Origin: an uncultured Candidatus Nemicrothrix sp. | GTDB lineage: Bacteria > Actinomycetota > Acidimicrobiia > Acidimicrobiales > MedAcidi-G1 | Length of the DNA: 64,000 nt | Assembly (NCBI GenBank): GCA_913055915.1 | Contig: CAJXKL010000003.1 | Coordinates: 1-64,000, forward strand | Direction: 5' to 3' | Position numbers and translations under genes: made by a program | The notes under the pieces: generated by a model | Told to the model about the DNA's origin: nothing | The model's input: only the letters and a program-made list of their open reading frames with translations | Database searches by the model: none | Shown: positions 16,927-25,814 of the stretch, in pieces | Numbering within the stretch: position 1 is the first letter of the stretch | Layout of the letters: every line of letters starts with the position of its first letter

Positions 16927-18542
16927 TGGAGCCCCAACGTCCTGTCGCGTACCCATCGCTGGACTCCCAGGGGGACCAAGCCACGGGTGAACCATCTCAG
17001 TTGGGCGTCGCGTCCGACCGGCCGGCGGGTGGGCAATCGGCGGGAATCAAAGGCAATGGCCACCACACGGGCAACATCGACCGGGTCTCCACCACGTTCC
17101 AGTTGACGCCGGTCGGCCTCGGCCATGGCCTCGTTCATCAGGTGGTAGGGGCCATCCTCTGAACCAAAGGAGGTCCCGGGCCGGTTCAGCTCTGTGCTGT
17201 AGGCCCCGGGCTCCACGAGAACCAGGCCGATACCGTGCGGTGCCGTTTCGAAGGCGAGCGATTCCGCCCACCCCTCGACTGCCCACTTGCTGGCGGCATA
17301 CGCGGCCCAGGTCGGCTCACCGACAAGGGCCGATGAACTCGACACGAAGACGATCCGTCCTCCATGTGGTCGCATGCGTGACAGCGCGGCCCGGGTGACG
17401 GCGATGCTCCCGAACAGGTTGACCTCCATCATGTGCTCAACGGCTACCGGGGGGATCTCCTCAAACGCCCCCACGGCCCGTACGCCAGCGTTGTTGACCA
17501 CCCCGACAAGGCGTCCCTTTTCACCTGCCATCTCCTCCCACCTTTCGACGACGGTGAACACGTCGTATATCGATCCGGGATCGGTGACATCCATATGGAG
17601 GATCTCTACCCGCTCCGACAGGCCGTCTGCGGTGAGGGCCTGGTCGAGCTTGTCCCTGCGTGAGGTGTCACGCATTGTCGCTGCGACCCGGCGGCCCCGC
17701 CTCGCCAGTTCAACGACGATCTCCAGGCCGAATCCTGTCGAGGCACCGGTTACGAGCACCACCCCGTCGTCGTGGCGAACAGGTGGCCTGGCGGCCTCGA
17801 GCCCGGCGGAGCGCGCCACGATGGAACGCTGGATGCCGGCTGGGACAACACCCCTGGCGGCACAGCGAGCACGTGCGGAGAGCCCCACAGGTTGGCGGAG
17901 TCGCCGTCGCCCCTCGACGGCTGACACGACGGCATCGGCGACTGCTATCTGGTCCATTTCACCACCTGCGGTTCCACCCGGTCCGGACGAAACCACCGGC
18001 GGCTCGACCAGAGCCACACCGACGCCCAGGGGGTGCAGTTCGTGTGCGATGGCCTCGGTCCAGCCCTCAAGCCCCCACTTGGAACCGCTGAAACCTGCCA
18101 TACCCGGAACCCCTGACAGGCCTGCCGACGAGGAGAGGTTCACGATGCGTGAGCCGGCGGTGCTCCGCAGGGACGGCAGGGCGGCACGGGTCACGTTCAT
18201 CGCACCGGTCAGGTTCAGGTCAAACTGCTGTCGAAGTCCTCTGTCTGACATCTCGTCGAACGGGCCGCTGGCCGACACCTCCGCGCAGTTGACGAGTGCA
18301 CACAGCCGATCTCCGAACGAGGCGGTGATCCGGGCCATGGACAGCGACACCTGGGTCCTGTCGGTGATGTCGGTCTCGAGGTGCCCAACGGTCTCGCCAA
18401 CCCCGGCGAACTTCGCTGCCCCCCGGAGGCCGGCTCCGTCACCGAGGTCAAGGCCGATGACCTGCCAGCCCCTGGAGGCCAACTCGACGGCAACGGCAAG
18501 CCCGACGCCACTGGAACTCCCGGTGACTATGGCCGTGCGCAT
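16923..18542 (-). CDS. Tandem short-chain dehydrogenase fusion, N-terminal half degenerate
   Basis: A 539-residue protein made of two full SDR domains (about 1-255 and 256-539). Both share a C-terminal tail pattern (QPVGLSARARCAARGVVPAG in the first, RPVGRDAQLRWFTRGLVPLG in the second), which shows internal duplication. Domain 2 is intact: TGASTGFG, NNAG at 350-353, Ser near 401 and Y415-x3-K419. Domain 1 keeps TGSSSGVG and K155 but has Phe151 at the catalytic Tyr position and NCAE in place of NNAG. It is therefore probably inactive and structural. Substrate unknown. It ends in a GTGA overlap with the PLP enzyme gene. Confidence 0.88.
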   Translation of the reverse strand: MRTAIVTGSSSGVGLAVAVELASRGWQVIGLDLGDGAGLRGAAKFAGVGETVGHLETDITDRTQVSLSMARITASFGDRLCALVNCAEVSASGPFDEMSDRGLRQQFDLNLTGAMNVTRAALPSLRSTAGSRIVNLSSSAGLSGVPGMAGFSGSKWGLEGWTEAIAHELHPLGVGVALVEPPVVSSGPGGTAGGEMDQIAVADAVVSAVEGRRRLRQPVGLSARARCAARGVVPAGIQRSIVARSAGLEAARPPVRHDDGVVLVTGASTGFGLEIVVELARRGRRVAATMRDTSRRDKLDQALTADGLSERVEILHMDVTDPGSIYDVFTVVERWEEMAGEKGRLVGVVNNAGVRAVGAFEEIPPVAVEHMMEVNLFGSIAVTRAALSRMRPHGGRIVFVSSSSALVGEPTWAAYAASKWAVEGWAESLAFETAPHGIGLVLVEPGAYSTELNRPGTSFGSEDGPYHLMNEAMAEADRRQLERGGDPVDVARVVAIAFDSRRLPTRRPVGRDAQLRWFTRGLVPLGVQRWVRDRTLGLQ

Positions 18543-18604
18543 GACGCCGAGGTTAGAAGAAAGCAGCTACGCGGCGACGGTGCCCGCGATGGTCGGTTGC
18601 CGGC

Positions 18605-19153
18605 TCAGACCTTTCGGACCAGATCCCCCCCGGTGATGGTGCCGGGCTGGACAACCCTGGCGTTGATACCACGCAGGTTCAGCTCACCACCCACGTCGGA
18701 GTTGATGAGCCGGAGTGCGTCGCCTCCGAACCGCTGGCTGAACTTGCGGCAACCGGTGTGGGGCTGATCGGTCACCTCGATGACAGCTGAGCCGATGGCA
18801 AGGCAGGTCCAGGCAGGCAGGTTGGCCTCGGTCAGGTCCATGTCGACCACGAGTTGGTCGCCCGCAAGTGACCGGCGGTCCGGATCAGGGCAGACGAGGG
18901 CCAGCACGCGGCTGTTCATGATGGTGAGTTGCATTCTGGGGTGGGGGCTGCCGTCGTCGGTCCTGCCGCTGAGCTTCCTGATCCAGTTGTCACCGACGAG
19001 GCCCTCCTCGATGGAGAGTTCGCCCACCTGTAGTACTTCGCGCTCGTCGACGTCGGGTCGCCGGACGATCAGGTCGAGGGTGCCGTTGTCCGCCGGCGAG
19101 TTCCTGACCTCATCGAGGCCGGCTTCGAGTTCTGTCGTCGTCGGGTGTTCCAT
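18605..19153 (-). CDS. MOSC domain protein
   Basis: A 182-residue beta-barrel protein of the MOSC family (molybdenum-cofactor sulfurase C-terminal, YiiM/mARC relatives). Seen: GLVGDNWIRK, the middle strand QLTIMNSRVLALV, AGDQLVVDMDLTEANLPAWT and the hallmark conserved Cys block VTDQPHTGCRKFSQRFG. The invariant Cys in HTGC is the predicted sulfur or molybdenum ligand. No molybdoenzyme partner is adjacent. The 62 bases to the tandem SDR hold no gene. Confidence 0.85.
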   Translation of the reverse strand: MEHPTTTELEAGLDEVRNSPADNGTLDLIVRRPDVDEREVLQVGELSIEEGLVGDNWIRKLSGRTDDGSPHPRMQLTIMNSRVLALVCPDPDRRSLAGDQLVVDMDLTEANLPAWTCLAIGSAVIEVTDQPHTGCRKFSQRFGGDALRLINSDVGGELNLRGINARVVQPGTITGGDLVRKV

Positions 19154-19190
19154 CGGAACATTCTGCCCGACGGCAGTGGAACCGGGCGAG

Positions 19191-19400
19191 TCATACCACG
19201 GGCGGGAACGTTACCTCTACCTTCAGCCCACCACCCTCAACGTCGAAGAGGAGAACCAGCCCCCCGTGGGCCTCGGCTAACGATCTGACTATGGCGGGGC
19301 CCAGACCCGCCCCGGGATGCTCACACCTCCTGAGCCCATCCGACGATGCCGTGTTCGCGGTCAAATTCCACCGACCCGCCAAGGCGTGACCGAATACCGG
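19191..19400 (-). pseudogene. Remnant of a sensor histidine kinase C-terminus
   Basis: The last ~40 codons of one frame read HPGAGLGPAIVRSLAEAHGG then GGLKVEVTFPPVV and stop at 19191. That is the G2 box and final strand of a HATPase_c domain (usual GAGLGLAIV, here a Pro replaces Leu). The next upstream piece, GGSVEFDREHGIVG, which resembles the strand before the G1 box, lies in a different frame (ending at 19321). No H-box, N-box or G1 box is found. I read this as a decayed kinase gene with at least one frameshift. The remaining bases up to 19556 hold no gene I can recognise. Confidence 0.5.
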
Positions 19401-19556
19401 TTTCCATTCGGCAGATCTGAGAAGGTCGGGTAGCAGCGAAAGCCGCGTAGCCAACGGAGGCCTTCGGTGACACCCCATGCCTCCGCCCGACTGGTCCAAC
19501 GAACTCGGTGACGTCGCCAAATGCCTCAAGGACCAGCGCACTGCGCGGACTGTTAA

Positions 19557-20207
19557 TCAATCTTCGTCTTCGTCTTCGGTAAAGCCCGAGGTGTTGCGGA
19601 GGCCGGCAACGAAATGGTCGACCTCAGTATCGGCCAGGTTGGCCTCGGGGTGAAGGCCGAAGACCGTGTAGGAAAAAGGAGGCATCTCTCCTTCCAGGAT
19701 TACCTCGATGGTGTCGTCGTCGAGCCATCCGTCGAGACCGAACTCCGAGTAGTTGACCTCGTCTCGACCTTCGACGACATGCCTGGTTACCGCCCAGGAG
19801 ATGGGGGCGACGCTCGAGTACCACCCTGGCCACTTCACCTCGTTGCTGTGACAGCCGAAACAGGCTCGAACCATCAGTTCTCTTGTCTCAGGAGTAGCCC
19901 AGGCAGGCTCACTGGTGATCACAGAGTTGGAGTGGTCACGCCTGTACGGCACCAGTTGAATTACCGCGAACGTGGCGATGGCAACCAGTCCGAACCTGAC
20001 GACGATGCTGAAGGTGCCCTGTGGACCAGTTCGTCCATCTCGGCGCTCGTCTCGTGCCAGCAGGACGACGCTCAGGGAAGCGATGAGCCCCACCAACAGA
20101 ATTGTGACGGCTGGGTGCAGTCCAATGATCACCCCACCGATCAGGCCGATGACCAGCATCGTCAGGGTGACAGCCAGAACCGCCAGACGAACACTGTGGT
20201 GGAACAT
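19557..20207 (-). CDS. Membrane-anchored haem-binding domain protein
   Basis: A 216-residue protein with two N-terminal hydrophobic spans, a polar stretch, a third span (about 70-86) and a soluble domain with one c-type haem site, C116-F-G-C-H120. The following segment SNEVKWPGWYSSVAPISW and the MPP motif near the C-terminus match the Haem_bd (DUF1924-like 'haem-binding domain') family of membrane-tethered cytochromes. It likely faces outside and carries electrons, or senses redox or oxygen. It ends with a very acidic tail (TEDEDED). Partner unknown. Confidence 0.82.
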   Translation of the reverse strand: MFHHSVRLAVLAVTLTMLVIGLIGGVIIGLHPAVTILLVGLIASLSVVLLARDERRDGRTGPQGTFSIVVRFGLVAIATFAVIQLVPYRRDHSNSVITSEPAWATPETRELMVRACFGCHSNEVKWPGWYSSVAPISWAVTRHVVEGRDEVNYSEFGLDGWLDDDTIEVILEGEMPPFSYTVFGLHPEANLADTEVDHFVAGLRNTSGFTEDEDED

Positions 20208-20315
20208 AAAGGCCTCCGGTTGCCGGACACAACTCTCTCTCTACTGCACTGGCGGTTCGCACCCCATGCCGACCCTGTCACCAACGTCGTGGCCCAACGC
20301 AGTTAGCGTGCGCTG

Positions 20316-21560
20316 ATGGCGCAGCCGATCCTGGGCCGGATCCCTCTCCGGATCCAGGGCCTCCTCATCGCCTTCTTCCTGTCGGCGTTCGCCAAGATCG
20401 GCCAGATCACGATCATCGGCAAGCAGGTCTACGACATGACCGGCCGGGAACTGGACCTGGGCCTCATCGGCCTCGCCGAGTTCCTGCCGGCGATGCTTGT
20501 CGCCCCCCTGGCCGGTGCCATCGCAGACAGGGTTGACAGGCGCAGGATGTTCGTTCTAGCGATTACGGGCGAGGCAACCGTGTCGGCACTCCTGTTCTGG
20601 TACGCATCGACCGATCCAACATCGGTGCTTCCAATCTTCTGGCTGGTGTTCCTCTTCGGTGTCTGCCAGGGCTTCACCGCCCCGGCGGGTCGGGCTCTCC
20701 CCATCGACATGTCACCGCGGCACCTGTATCAGCGCGTCGTGGCGCTGGAACACGTGGCATTCCAGGCCGGGCTGATCACCGGACCGGTCGCATTCGGGTT
20801 CCTTTTCGTTGTGGGTGAACCCATCCCCTACCTGGTGGCCTCGCTAGGACTGGCCACAGCCGTACTCATCCTCCTGGTCATTCCGAGTGCCCCGGTGAAG
20901 CGGCTGGAAACCGTAGGAGTCCGCCAGGCCGTAGTCGACGCCTTCCTGGGAATACGCTTCATTCGCAGCACCCCGGTCCTGTTCGGTGCGATCAGCCTGG
21001 ACCTGTTCGCCGTGCTGTTCGGTGGTGCCGTGGCGCTGTTACCAGCGATTGCCGAGGACCGTCTGGGTGTCGGGGCGGTCGGGCTCGGCTGGCTGCGAGC
21101 AGCAGTGGGTATCGGGGCCGGAATCGTGGCGGTGGCACTCTCAATCCGGCCGATCCAGCGCCACATCGGTCGGACGCTGCTGACCGTGGTGGCCATCTTC
21201 GGGGTAGGCACGATCGTCCTGGGCCTGAGCCGCAACTACGTGGTGGCATTCATCGCCATCATGGTTCTGGCCGGGGCCGACGCGGTTTCCATGTTCATCC
21301 GGTTCACGATCGTTCCGCTGGCGACACCCGAGAACCTGCGGGGCCGTGTGTTGGCACTGGAGAACGTGTTCATCGGGGCCTCCAACGAGTTGGGTGCGTT
21401 TGAGTCCGGGGTGACCGCTGCGCTGCTGGGCTTGACCGGGGCAATCGTGTTCGGCGGCGTCGGCACCCTTGTAGTGGTCGGGTTGTGGGCTGTGTTCTTC
21501 CCGGCCCTACGTGATGTGGACCGCTTCGACGAGGTCACCACCAGGGCCGAGGTCGAGTAG
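20316..21560 (+). CDS. MFS transporter (MFS_3 / DHA3-like)
   Basis: A 414-residue protein with about twelve hydrophobic segments. The N-terminal YDMTGRELDLGLIGLAEFLP and AGAIADRVDRRRMFVLAI loop, FTAPAGRALP and the second-half DAVSMFIRFTIVPLATPENL plus RGRVLALENVFIGASNELGA are typical of the MFS_3/enterobactin-exporter-like group. The substrate cannot be read. It starts 108 bases from the divergent haem-binding gene and converges on the broken desaturase (8 bases apart). Confidence 0.9.
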   Translation: MAQPILGRIPLRIQGLLIAFFLSAFAKIGQITIIGKQVYDMTGRELDLGLIGLAEFLPAMLVAPLAGAIADRVDRRRMFVLAITGEATVSALLFWYASTDPTSVLPIFWLVFLFGVCQGFTAPAGRALPIDMSPRHLYQRVVALEHVAFQAGLITGPVAFGFLFVVGEPIPYLVASLGLATAVLILLVIPSAPVKRLETVGVRQAVVDAFLGIRFIRSTPVLFGAISLDLFAVLFGGAVALLPAIAEDRLGVGAVGLGWLRAAVGIGAGIVAVALSIRPIQRHIGRTLLTVVAIFGVGTIVLGLSRNYVVAFIAIMVLAGADAVSMFIRFTIVPLATPENLRGRVLALENVFIGASNELGAFESGVTAALLGLTGAIVFGGVGTLVVVGLWAVFFPALRDVDRFDEVTTRAEVE

Positions 21561-21568
21561 TAACTACC

Positions 21569-22488
21569 TCAGGCAGTACGGCGCTCCCCTGGATCGACCG
21601 GATGGTCGAACGGGTGGACAAGATAGCGGTGGAAGATCTGTCCATACCCCGTGTAGAGGCCGGCACCGACTGCGGCAAGGTCGTCTGATCCGATCCGGTC
21701 GGCCAGTTCGAGTAGCCGGTACTACGCCACACCGGCCTCTGCGTGGTGGGTGTGGTGGAGGTTGTTGTTGAGAAACAACAGTCTGAAGAACCAACCGGCC
21801 CGGACGACGATTGAGCGGGTGGCGCCGCCATCGGCCCACTGGTGCTCGCAGTAGGAACGGACCAGGCCCAGACCGTTCCCCAGGTAGACGCCCAGCAGGT
21901 AGGTCCACCAGGGCATGCCCGCCACCCGGACGACAAGCCAGAACAGGAGGGTCGCCGTTGCCAGGTGGACAGACCACCAGCGCAGCAGCGGCCGGTCACC
22001 GGACCTGATGGATGACACGTCTCGCCTCACCATGGAGGCGTTCTCGACAAGGGGGCCGAGCAACATTCGCCCCAGGAGGGTGTGGTGGGCGATGAAAAAC
22101 CAGCGACCCAGGGCCGACAGCCTCTCCCACGTGGCTGCTGTCACGAAGAAGCTTTCGGTGTCGGTTGCAGGGTCTGTGGGGTTCTTGCACTCATGGTGGC
22201 TGAGGTGTGAACGTCGGTAGACACGGAACGGCAGACCAGGCTGATCGGTATCGACCCGACCACCTCGTTGGCCCACGCCTTCGGGAACGGATGGCTGTGG
22301 AGCACCTCGTGCTGCAACGAACCGTGTCGGGCAATCACGACAGCCAAGAGCAGGGCGACACCCACGGGCCAGGGAATGGCCTCGTGCGAGAGCACGATCG
22401 CCAGCCATCCGCCGTAGACGCCAGCCGCCACGGCGACCGTCTGCCACTCGACCGCAATCACAGAAGCGGAGCTTCTAACGCCGTCCAC
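21569..22488 (-). pseudogene. Fatty acid desaturase, broken by a frameshift and a nonsense codon
   Basis: A complete desaturase reading can be assembled across two frames. Frame one (from 22488) gives a membrane N-terminus and the first His box LQHEVLHSHP. Around 22228-22233 one base seems missing. The protein then continues in another frame as PFRVYRRSHLSHHECKNPTD (second His box) and NNNLHHTHHAEAGVA (third). There TAG at 21722-21724 replaces what should be a Trp codon; the frame then runs on as YRLLELADRIG to a TGA at 21569. The three di-iron His boxes identify a membrane desaturase/hydroxylase. Two independent lesions point to a pseudogene, or possibly to assembly errors. Confidence 0.85.
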
Positions 22489-22529
22489 GATGCCAATCTA
22501 GGGTTCGCCGGGTCGTGTATCGACCCCCG

Positions 22530-23645
22530 TCAGCGGGTAGCCCTGTAGGTGGGTGAGACCTGCCCGGTGCGGCTGAACACCACCTGGAAGAGTTGGAGGT
22601 TGCGCACCCTAAACGAGGCCGCCGAGGAGAGCAGGTAGTAGCGCCAGGTGCGCCGGAACCGCTCGTCGTAGGAGGGGATCTCGTCCCAGCGGGACTCGAT
22701 CCGGTCGAACCAGGTCATGAGCGTGCGGTCGTAGTCGGGACCCAGGTTGTGGACGTCCTCGATGGTCCACCTGGATTGGGCCGCACCGGCTATCTGGTGG
22801 AGCGACGGAACCACACCCCCGGGGAAGATGTATCGGTCGAACCAGGCATCGGTGAACTCCTTGGATTCGTTGGAGCCGATTGTGTGGTGCAACATCAGGC
22901 CGTTGGCAGTAAGGAGTTCGCCGCACCGGTCGAAGAATCTCGGGTAGTTGCGGGGGCCGACGTGTTCGAACATCCCGATGCTGACGATCCGGTCGTAGGT
23001 TCCTGTCACATCGCGGTAGTCCTGTTGGTAAAACTCGACAGACAGGTCACCGGCCCGCTGACGAGCTTCGCTGACCTGCTCGCCCGCCGGGCTGATGCCA
23101 ACGACGTGCGCCCCGTACCGGCTGGCAGCGTGTCGGGCAAAACCGCCCCACCCACATCCGATGTCGAGCACCCGCATACCGGGCTCAAGGTGCAGCTTGC
23201 GACAGATCAGGTCCAATTTGGCCTCCTGGGCGGCAGCTAGGTCGGCTGCGCCGTCCCAGACAGCGCAGCTGTAGATCATCTCCTCGCCGAGCATCCGAAT
23301 GTAGAGGTCGTTACCGATGTCGTAGTGGGCGCTTGCATTCTGCGCGGCCCGGCCGGTTGTCTGCCGGTTGGAGAACCTGGCGCGGGCCATGTTCCACAAG
23401 AGCGCCGGGCCGGGTCTCACCGCTGAGCGCAGGTCGGCCGTAAACACCTTCACGAGGAACTCGTCCATCCGTTCGGCATCCCACCAGCCGTCCTGGTAGG
23501 CCTCGCCCAGGCCCAGTTCCCTGTCCTTGAGCACACGTGCCCAGAACCGGTCGTCGTTCACCTGCAGGTCGTGTGGCTCGCCGCCACCCACGGTTACACC
23601 AGCGGTGGCCAGCAGTTCCCTGCCCTGGTTCTCTGCGGTTGCCAC
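22530..23645 (-). CDS. cfa: Cyclopropane-fatty-acyl-phospholipid synthase
   Basis: A 371-residue SAM-dependent enzyme that adds a methylene bridge to unsaturated acyl chains of membrane lipids. Seen: AHYDIGNDLYIRML, EEMIYSCAVWDGA, the SAM motif VLDIGCGWGGFARHAA, SIGMFEHVGPRNY and YIFPGGVVPSLHQI, all family hallmarks. Its N-terminal lipid-binding part is complete. Start is GTG 23645. It lies 41 bases downstream of the broken desaturase start, so it may be read from the same or a nearby promoter. The loss of that desaturase could alter its substrate supply. Confidence 0.95.
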   Translation of the reverse strand: MATAENQGRELLATAGVTVGGGEPHDLQVNDDRFWARVLKDRELGLGEAYQDGWWDAERMDEFLVKVFTADLRSAVRPGPALLWNMARARFSNRQTTGRAAQNASAHYDIGNDLYIRMLGEEMIYSCAVWDGAADLAAAQEAKLDLICRKLHLEPGMRVLDIGCGWGGFARHAASRYGAHVVGISPAGEQVSEARQRAGDLSVEFYQQDYRDVTGTYDRIVSIGMFEHVGPRNYPRFFDRCGELLTANGLMLHHTIGSNESKEFTDAWFDRYIFPGGVVPSLHQIAGAAQSRWTIEDVHNLGPDYDRTLMTWFDRIESRWDEIPSYDERFRRTWRYYLLSSAASFRVRNLQLFQVVFSRTGQVSPTYRATR

Positions 23646-23771
23646 GTGCTCCTCCGGTCTGTCATGACGTTCCCACCCGGCTACCCAAATCGTACCGGCA
23701 GGTACCCATGCTGGTATCTGGTCATTGACAGCCCCGTGTGCCCGGTTTCGACCTTTCCGACCACCGGGAGG

Positions 23772-24656
23772 TCAGGTTGCCTCCAGTGCCGACACGTAGG
23801 TGCCCTTAACGAGGGTTTCCCGCTTGGCACGCTGTTCCATCGCCCATGGCTCCAGGTTGCCCATGGCCGGGACGTCGGTGCCGAAGTTGCCGTAGGCGTC
23901 CTCGCCGCGCACCAACATCGCGGTGTCCATGTCGTGGAGGGTCTGGCGCACGCTCGGGTGCAGATACTGAATGTTGAGACCTATCCGCCTGTCGCCACTC
24001 GCGTTGGGACGTGAGGCGTGCAGGGTCCAGCCGTGGTGAAACGAGGCCTCGCCGGGCCTCAGCGGGCACAGAACGGCATCGGTCTCGTCGACGCCAGCCA
24101 CGTACTGGTCGTTGTCGAGCACATTTGACCCGTCGGTGCCGACTCTGTGGTCAAGCCGCCCGTTCGTGTGACTACCGGGGAGCATCATCATGGCTCCGCT
24201 CTCGGCGGTGGCCGGCGAGAGCGCCAACCAAGCTGAGACCTGCCCGTCCGAGTCGAATCCCCAGTAGGTGAGGTCCTGATGCCAGGCCACGTGGGCGGAC
24301 GTACCGGGTTCCTTGACTATGTAGCACACGTTGTAGAGGAGAATGTCGGGCCCGAGGAGTTCCTCGACTGTGTCCAGCATTGTGGGATGCGTTGCCAACT
24401 CCAGTGGCGAAGTAAGCACAGTGTGCATCTTGTACTGGTAATGGAGTGGACCTACTTCAGCCTCCGCATTCTCGAGTGCCAACCGGTGCCGGCCTGCCTC
24501 GACCTCGGAAATGATTCGCACCGGGGACACGAAGCCGTCGCTCCCGAATCCTTTCCGGAGTTGCCCCACACCTGGCCCGAACTCCACCACGCGACGGAGG
24601 CTACACCTCTCCAACTTGTCGGTACCGGCCGACACCGGTGCATCAAGTCGCACCAC
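23772..24656 (-). CDS. Phytanoyl-CoA dioxygenase (PhyH) family protein
   Basis: A 294-residue Fe(II)/2-oxoglutarate oxygenase. The facial triad is visible as HQDLTYWGFD (H and D) and the distal His in FHHGWTLHAS. SGAMMMLPGSHTNG and the RIGLNIQYL strand support the fold. PhyH enzymes hydroxylate lipids, halometabolites or small acids; the substrate is unknown here. It starts 18 bases after the lacI stop and is probably in the same transcription unit as the LacI-type regulator and the GH13 enzyme, an odd combination. Confidence 0.88.
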   Translation of the reverse strand: MVRLDAPVSAGTDKLERCSLRRVVEFGPGVGQLRKGFGSDGFVSPVRIISEVEAGRHRLALENAEAEVGPLHYQYKMHTVLTSPLELATHPTMLDTVEELLGPDILLYNVCYIVKEPGTSAHVAWHQDLTYWGFDSDGQVSAWLALSPATAESGAMMMLPGSHTNGRLDHRVGTDGSNVLDNDQYVAGVDETDAVLCPLRPGEASFHHGWTLHASRPNASGDRRIGLNIQYLHPSVRQTLHDMDTAMLVRGEDAYGNFGTDVPAMGNLEPWAMEQRAKRETLVKGTYVSALEAT

Positions 24657-24674
24657 CGAAGGAACCTGACCTGC

Positions 24675-25727
24675 TCAGGTTCCAGGGGGCGCCGATGATG
24701 ACCGCAGGATCAACTCTGTCGGAACCTCGATATGTATCACCGGCCCGCCGTTGAGAGACTCCAGGAGCAGTTCGCCAGCCAGGGAACCCAACTCAACCAC
24801 GCCCTGGCGGACGGTCGTGAGGCCTACCAGCTCGCTCTGGTCGTGGTCGTCGACACCGACAACCGAGAGGTCACCGGGTACCCGCAGTCCGAGGTCCTGA
24901 GCTGCCAGCATCACCCCGAAGGCCTGCTCGTCAGACATCGCGAAAACTGCCGTAGGCCTCTTCGAGTTATCCAGAATGGGCCTGCACGCAACACGGGCAG
25001 CATCAGACGTGCTGGCGGCGACCATCTCGAGGCCCGGGTCTACATCCAGTCCAGCGGCCTCATGTGCCTTGAGGTAACCCTGACGACGTATCGGGGGAAC
25101 GACGGAGTTCATAACGTTGTCCATCGGCATCCCCATCAGGCCGATACGCCTGTGTCCGAGCGAGACAAGGTGGTCCACGGCACGGCTGGCTGCTGTGACG
25201 TTGTCGGTCGTCACCGATGAGAACCCCTCATACCGGAAGCCGACCGACACGAGTCGATGGCCGTCGGAAATGGCCTCGCCGACCTCCTCGGGGAGGAGGG
25301 CCACGTCGACGAGGATGGAGGCGTCACAGCGTCGTCCACCCGGGGCGTTCATGTAGAGGAACCGGCTCCGGTGTTCCGCGTCGGGTATGCCCGAGAGCAG
25401 GAGGTCGTAACCCGCCGCCTGGAGCTTGCGCTCAATTCCACCCACGATCTTTGAGAAGAACCATGTGGCGGGATCTGGAACACCCACGGCAACCGTCCTG
25501 GTCGACCCTGCTGCCAGCCGCGACGCTGCGGGATCGGCCTGATACCTGAGCTCGGCTGCCACTGCCAGAACACGCTCCCGCGTCGCCGCTGCCACGTTCG
25601 GCAGGCCACGGATAGCCCGGCTGACCGTGGCAACCGAGACACCGGCCACCAGGGCTACGTCTTCTATGCCGGCCCGGGCCCGGAGAGTTGGCTCAGGCCC
25701 TGATTCGTCGACAGGCATGCTGCTCAC
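24675..25727 (-). CDS. LacI-family transcriptional regulator
   Basis: A 350-residue repressor. The helix-turn-helix and hinge are [20 protein letters not shown] and [20 protein letters not shown]; a periplasmic-binding-like effector domain follows with [27 protein letters not shown] and [14 protein letters not shown]. Family members bind sugars. Start is GTG 25727 or ATG 25718. It sits between a GH13 glucosidase (upstream) and the PhyH gene. A LacI-type operator lies before the GH13 start, so it likely represses this small operon and itself. Confidence 0.94.
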   Translation of the reverse strand: MSSMPVDESGPEPTLRARAGIEDVALVAGVSVATVSRAIRGLPNVAAATRERVLAVAAELRYQADPAASRLAAGSTRTVAVGVPDPATWFFSKIVGGIERKLQAAGYDLLLSGIPDAEHRSRFLYMNAPGGRRCDASILVDVALLPEEVGEAISDGHRLVSVGFRYEGFSSVTTDNVTAASRAVDHLVSLGHRRIGLMGMPMDNVMNSVVPPIRRQGYLKAHEAAGLDVDPGLEMVAASTSDAARVACRPILDNSKRPTAVFAMSDEQAFGVMLAAQDLGLRVPGDLSVVGVDDHDQSELVGLTTVRQGVVELGSLAGELLLESLNGGPVIHIEVPTELILRSSSAPPGT

Positions 25728-25814
25728 CTCGTTGGGTCTGACACCTTGAGACCGGTGTCGCGCACGGAGACGACGACAGGCAGGCCATGAATCGGTCCCT
25801 CGCGGTGCATACGG

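Noticed and set aside
25739-25760. GACACC/GGTGTC hairpin between GH13 and lacI as a terminator
   Set aside because: Six-base stem with an eight-base loop and no T-run; too weak to call, though noted in the GH13 entry.
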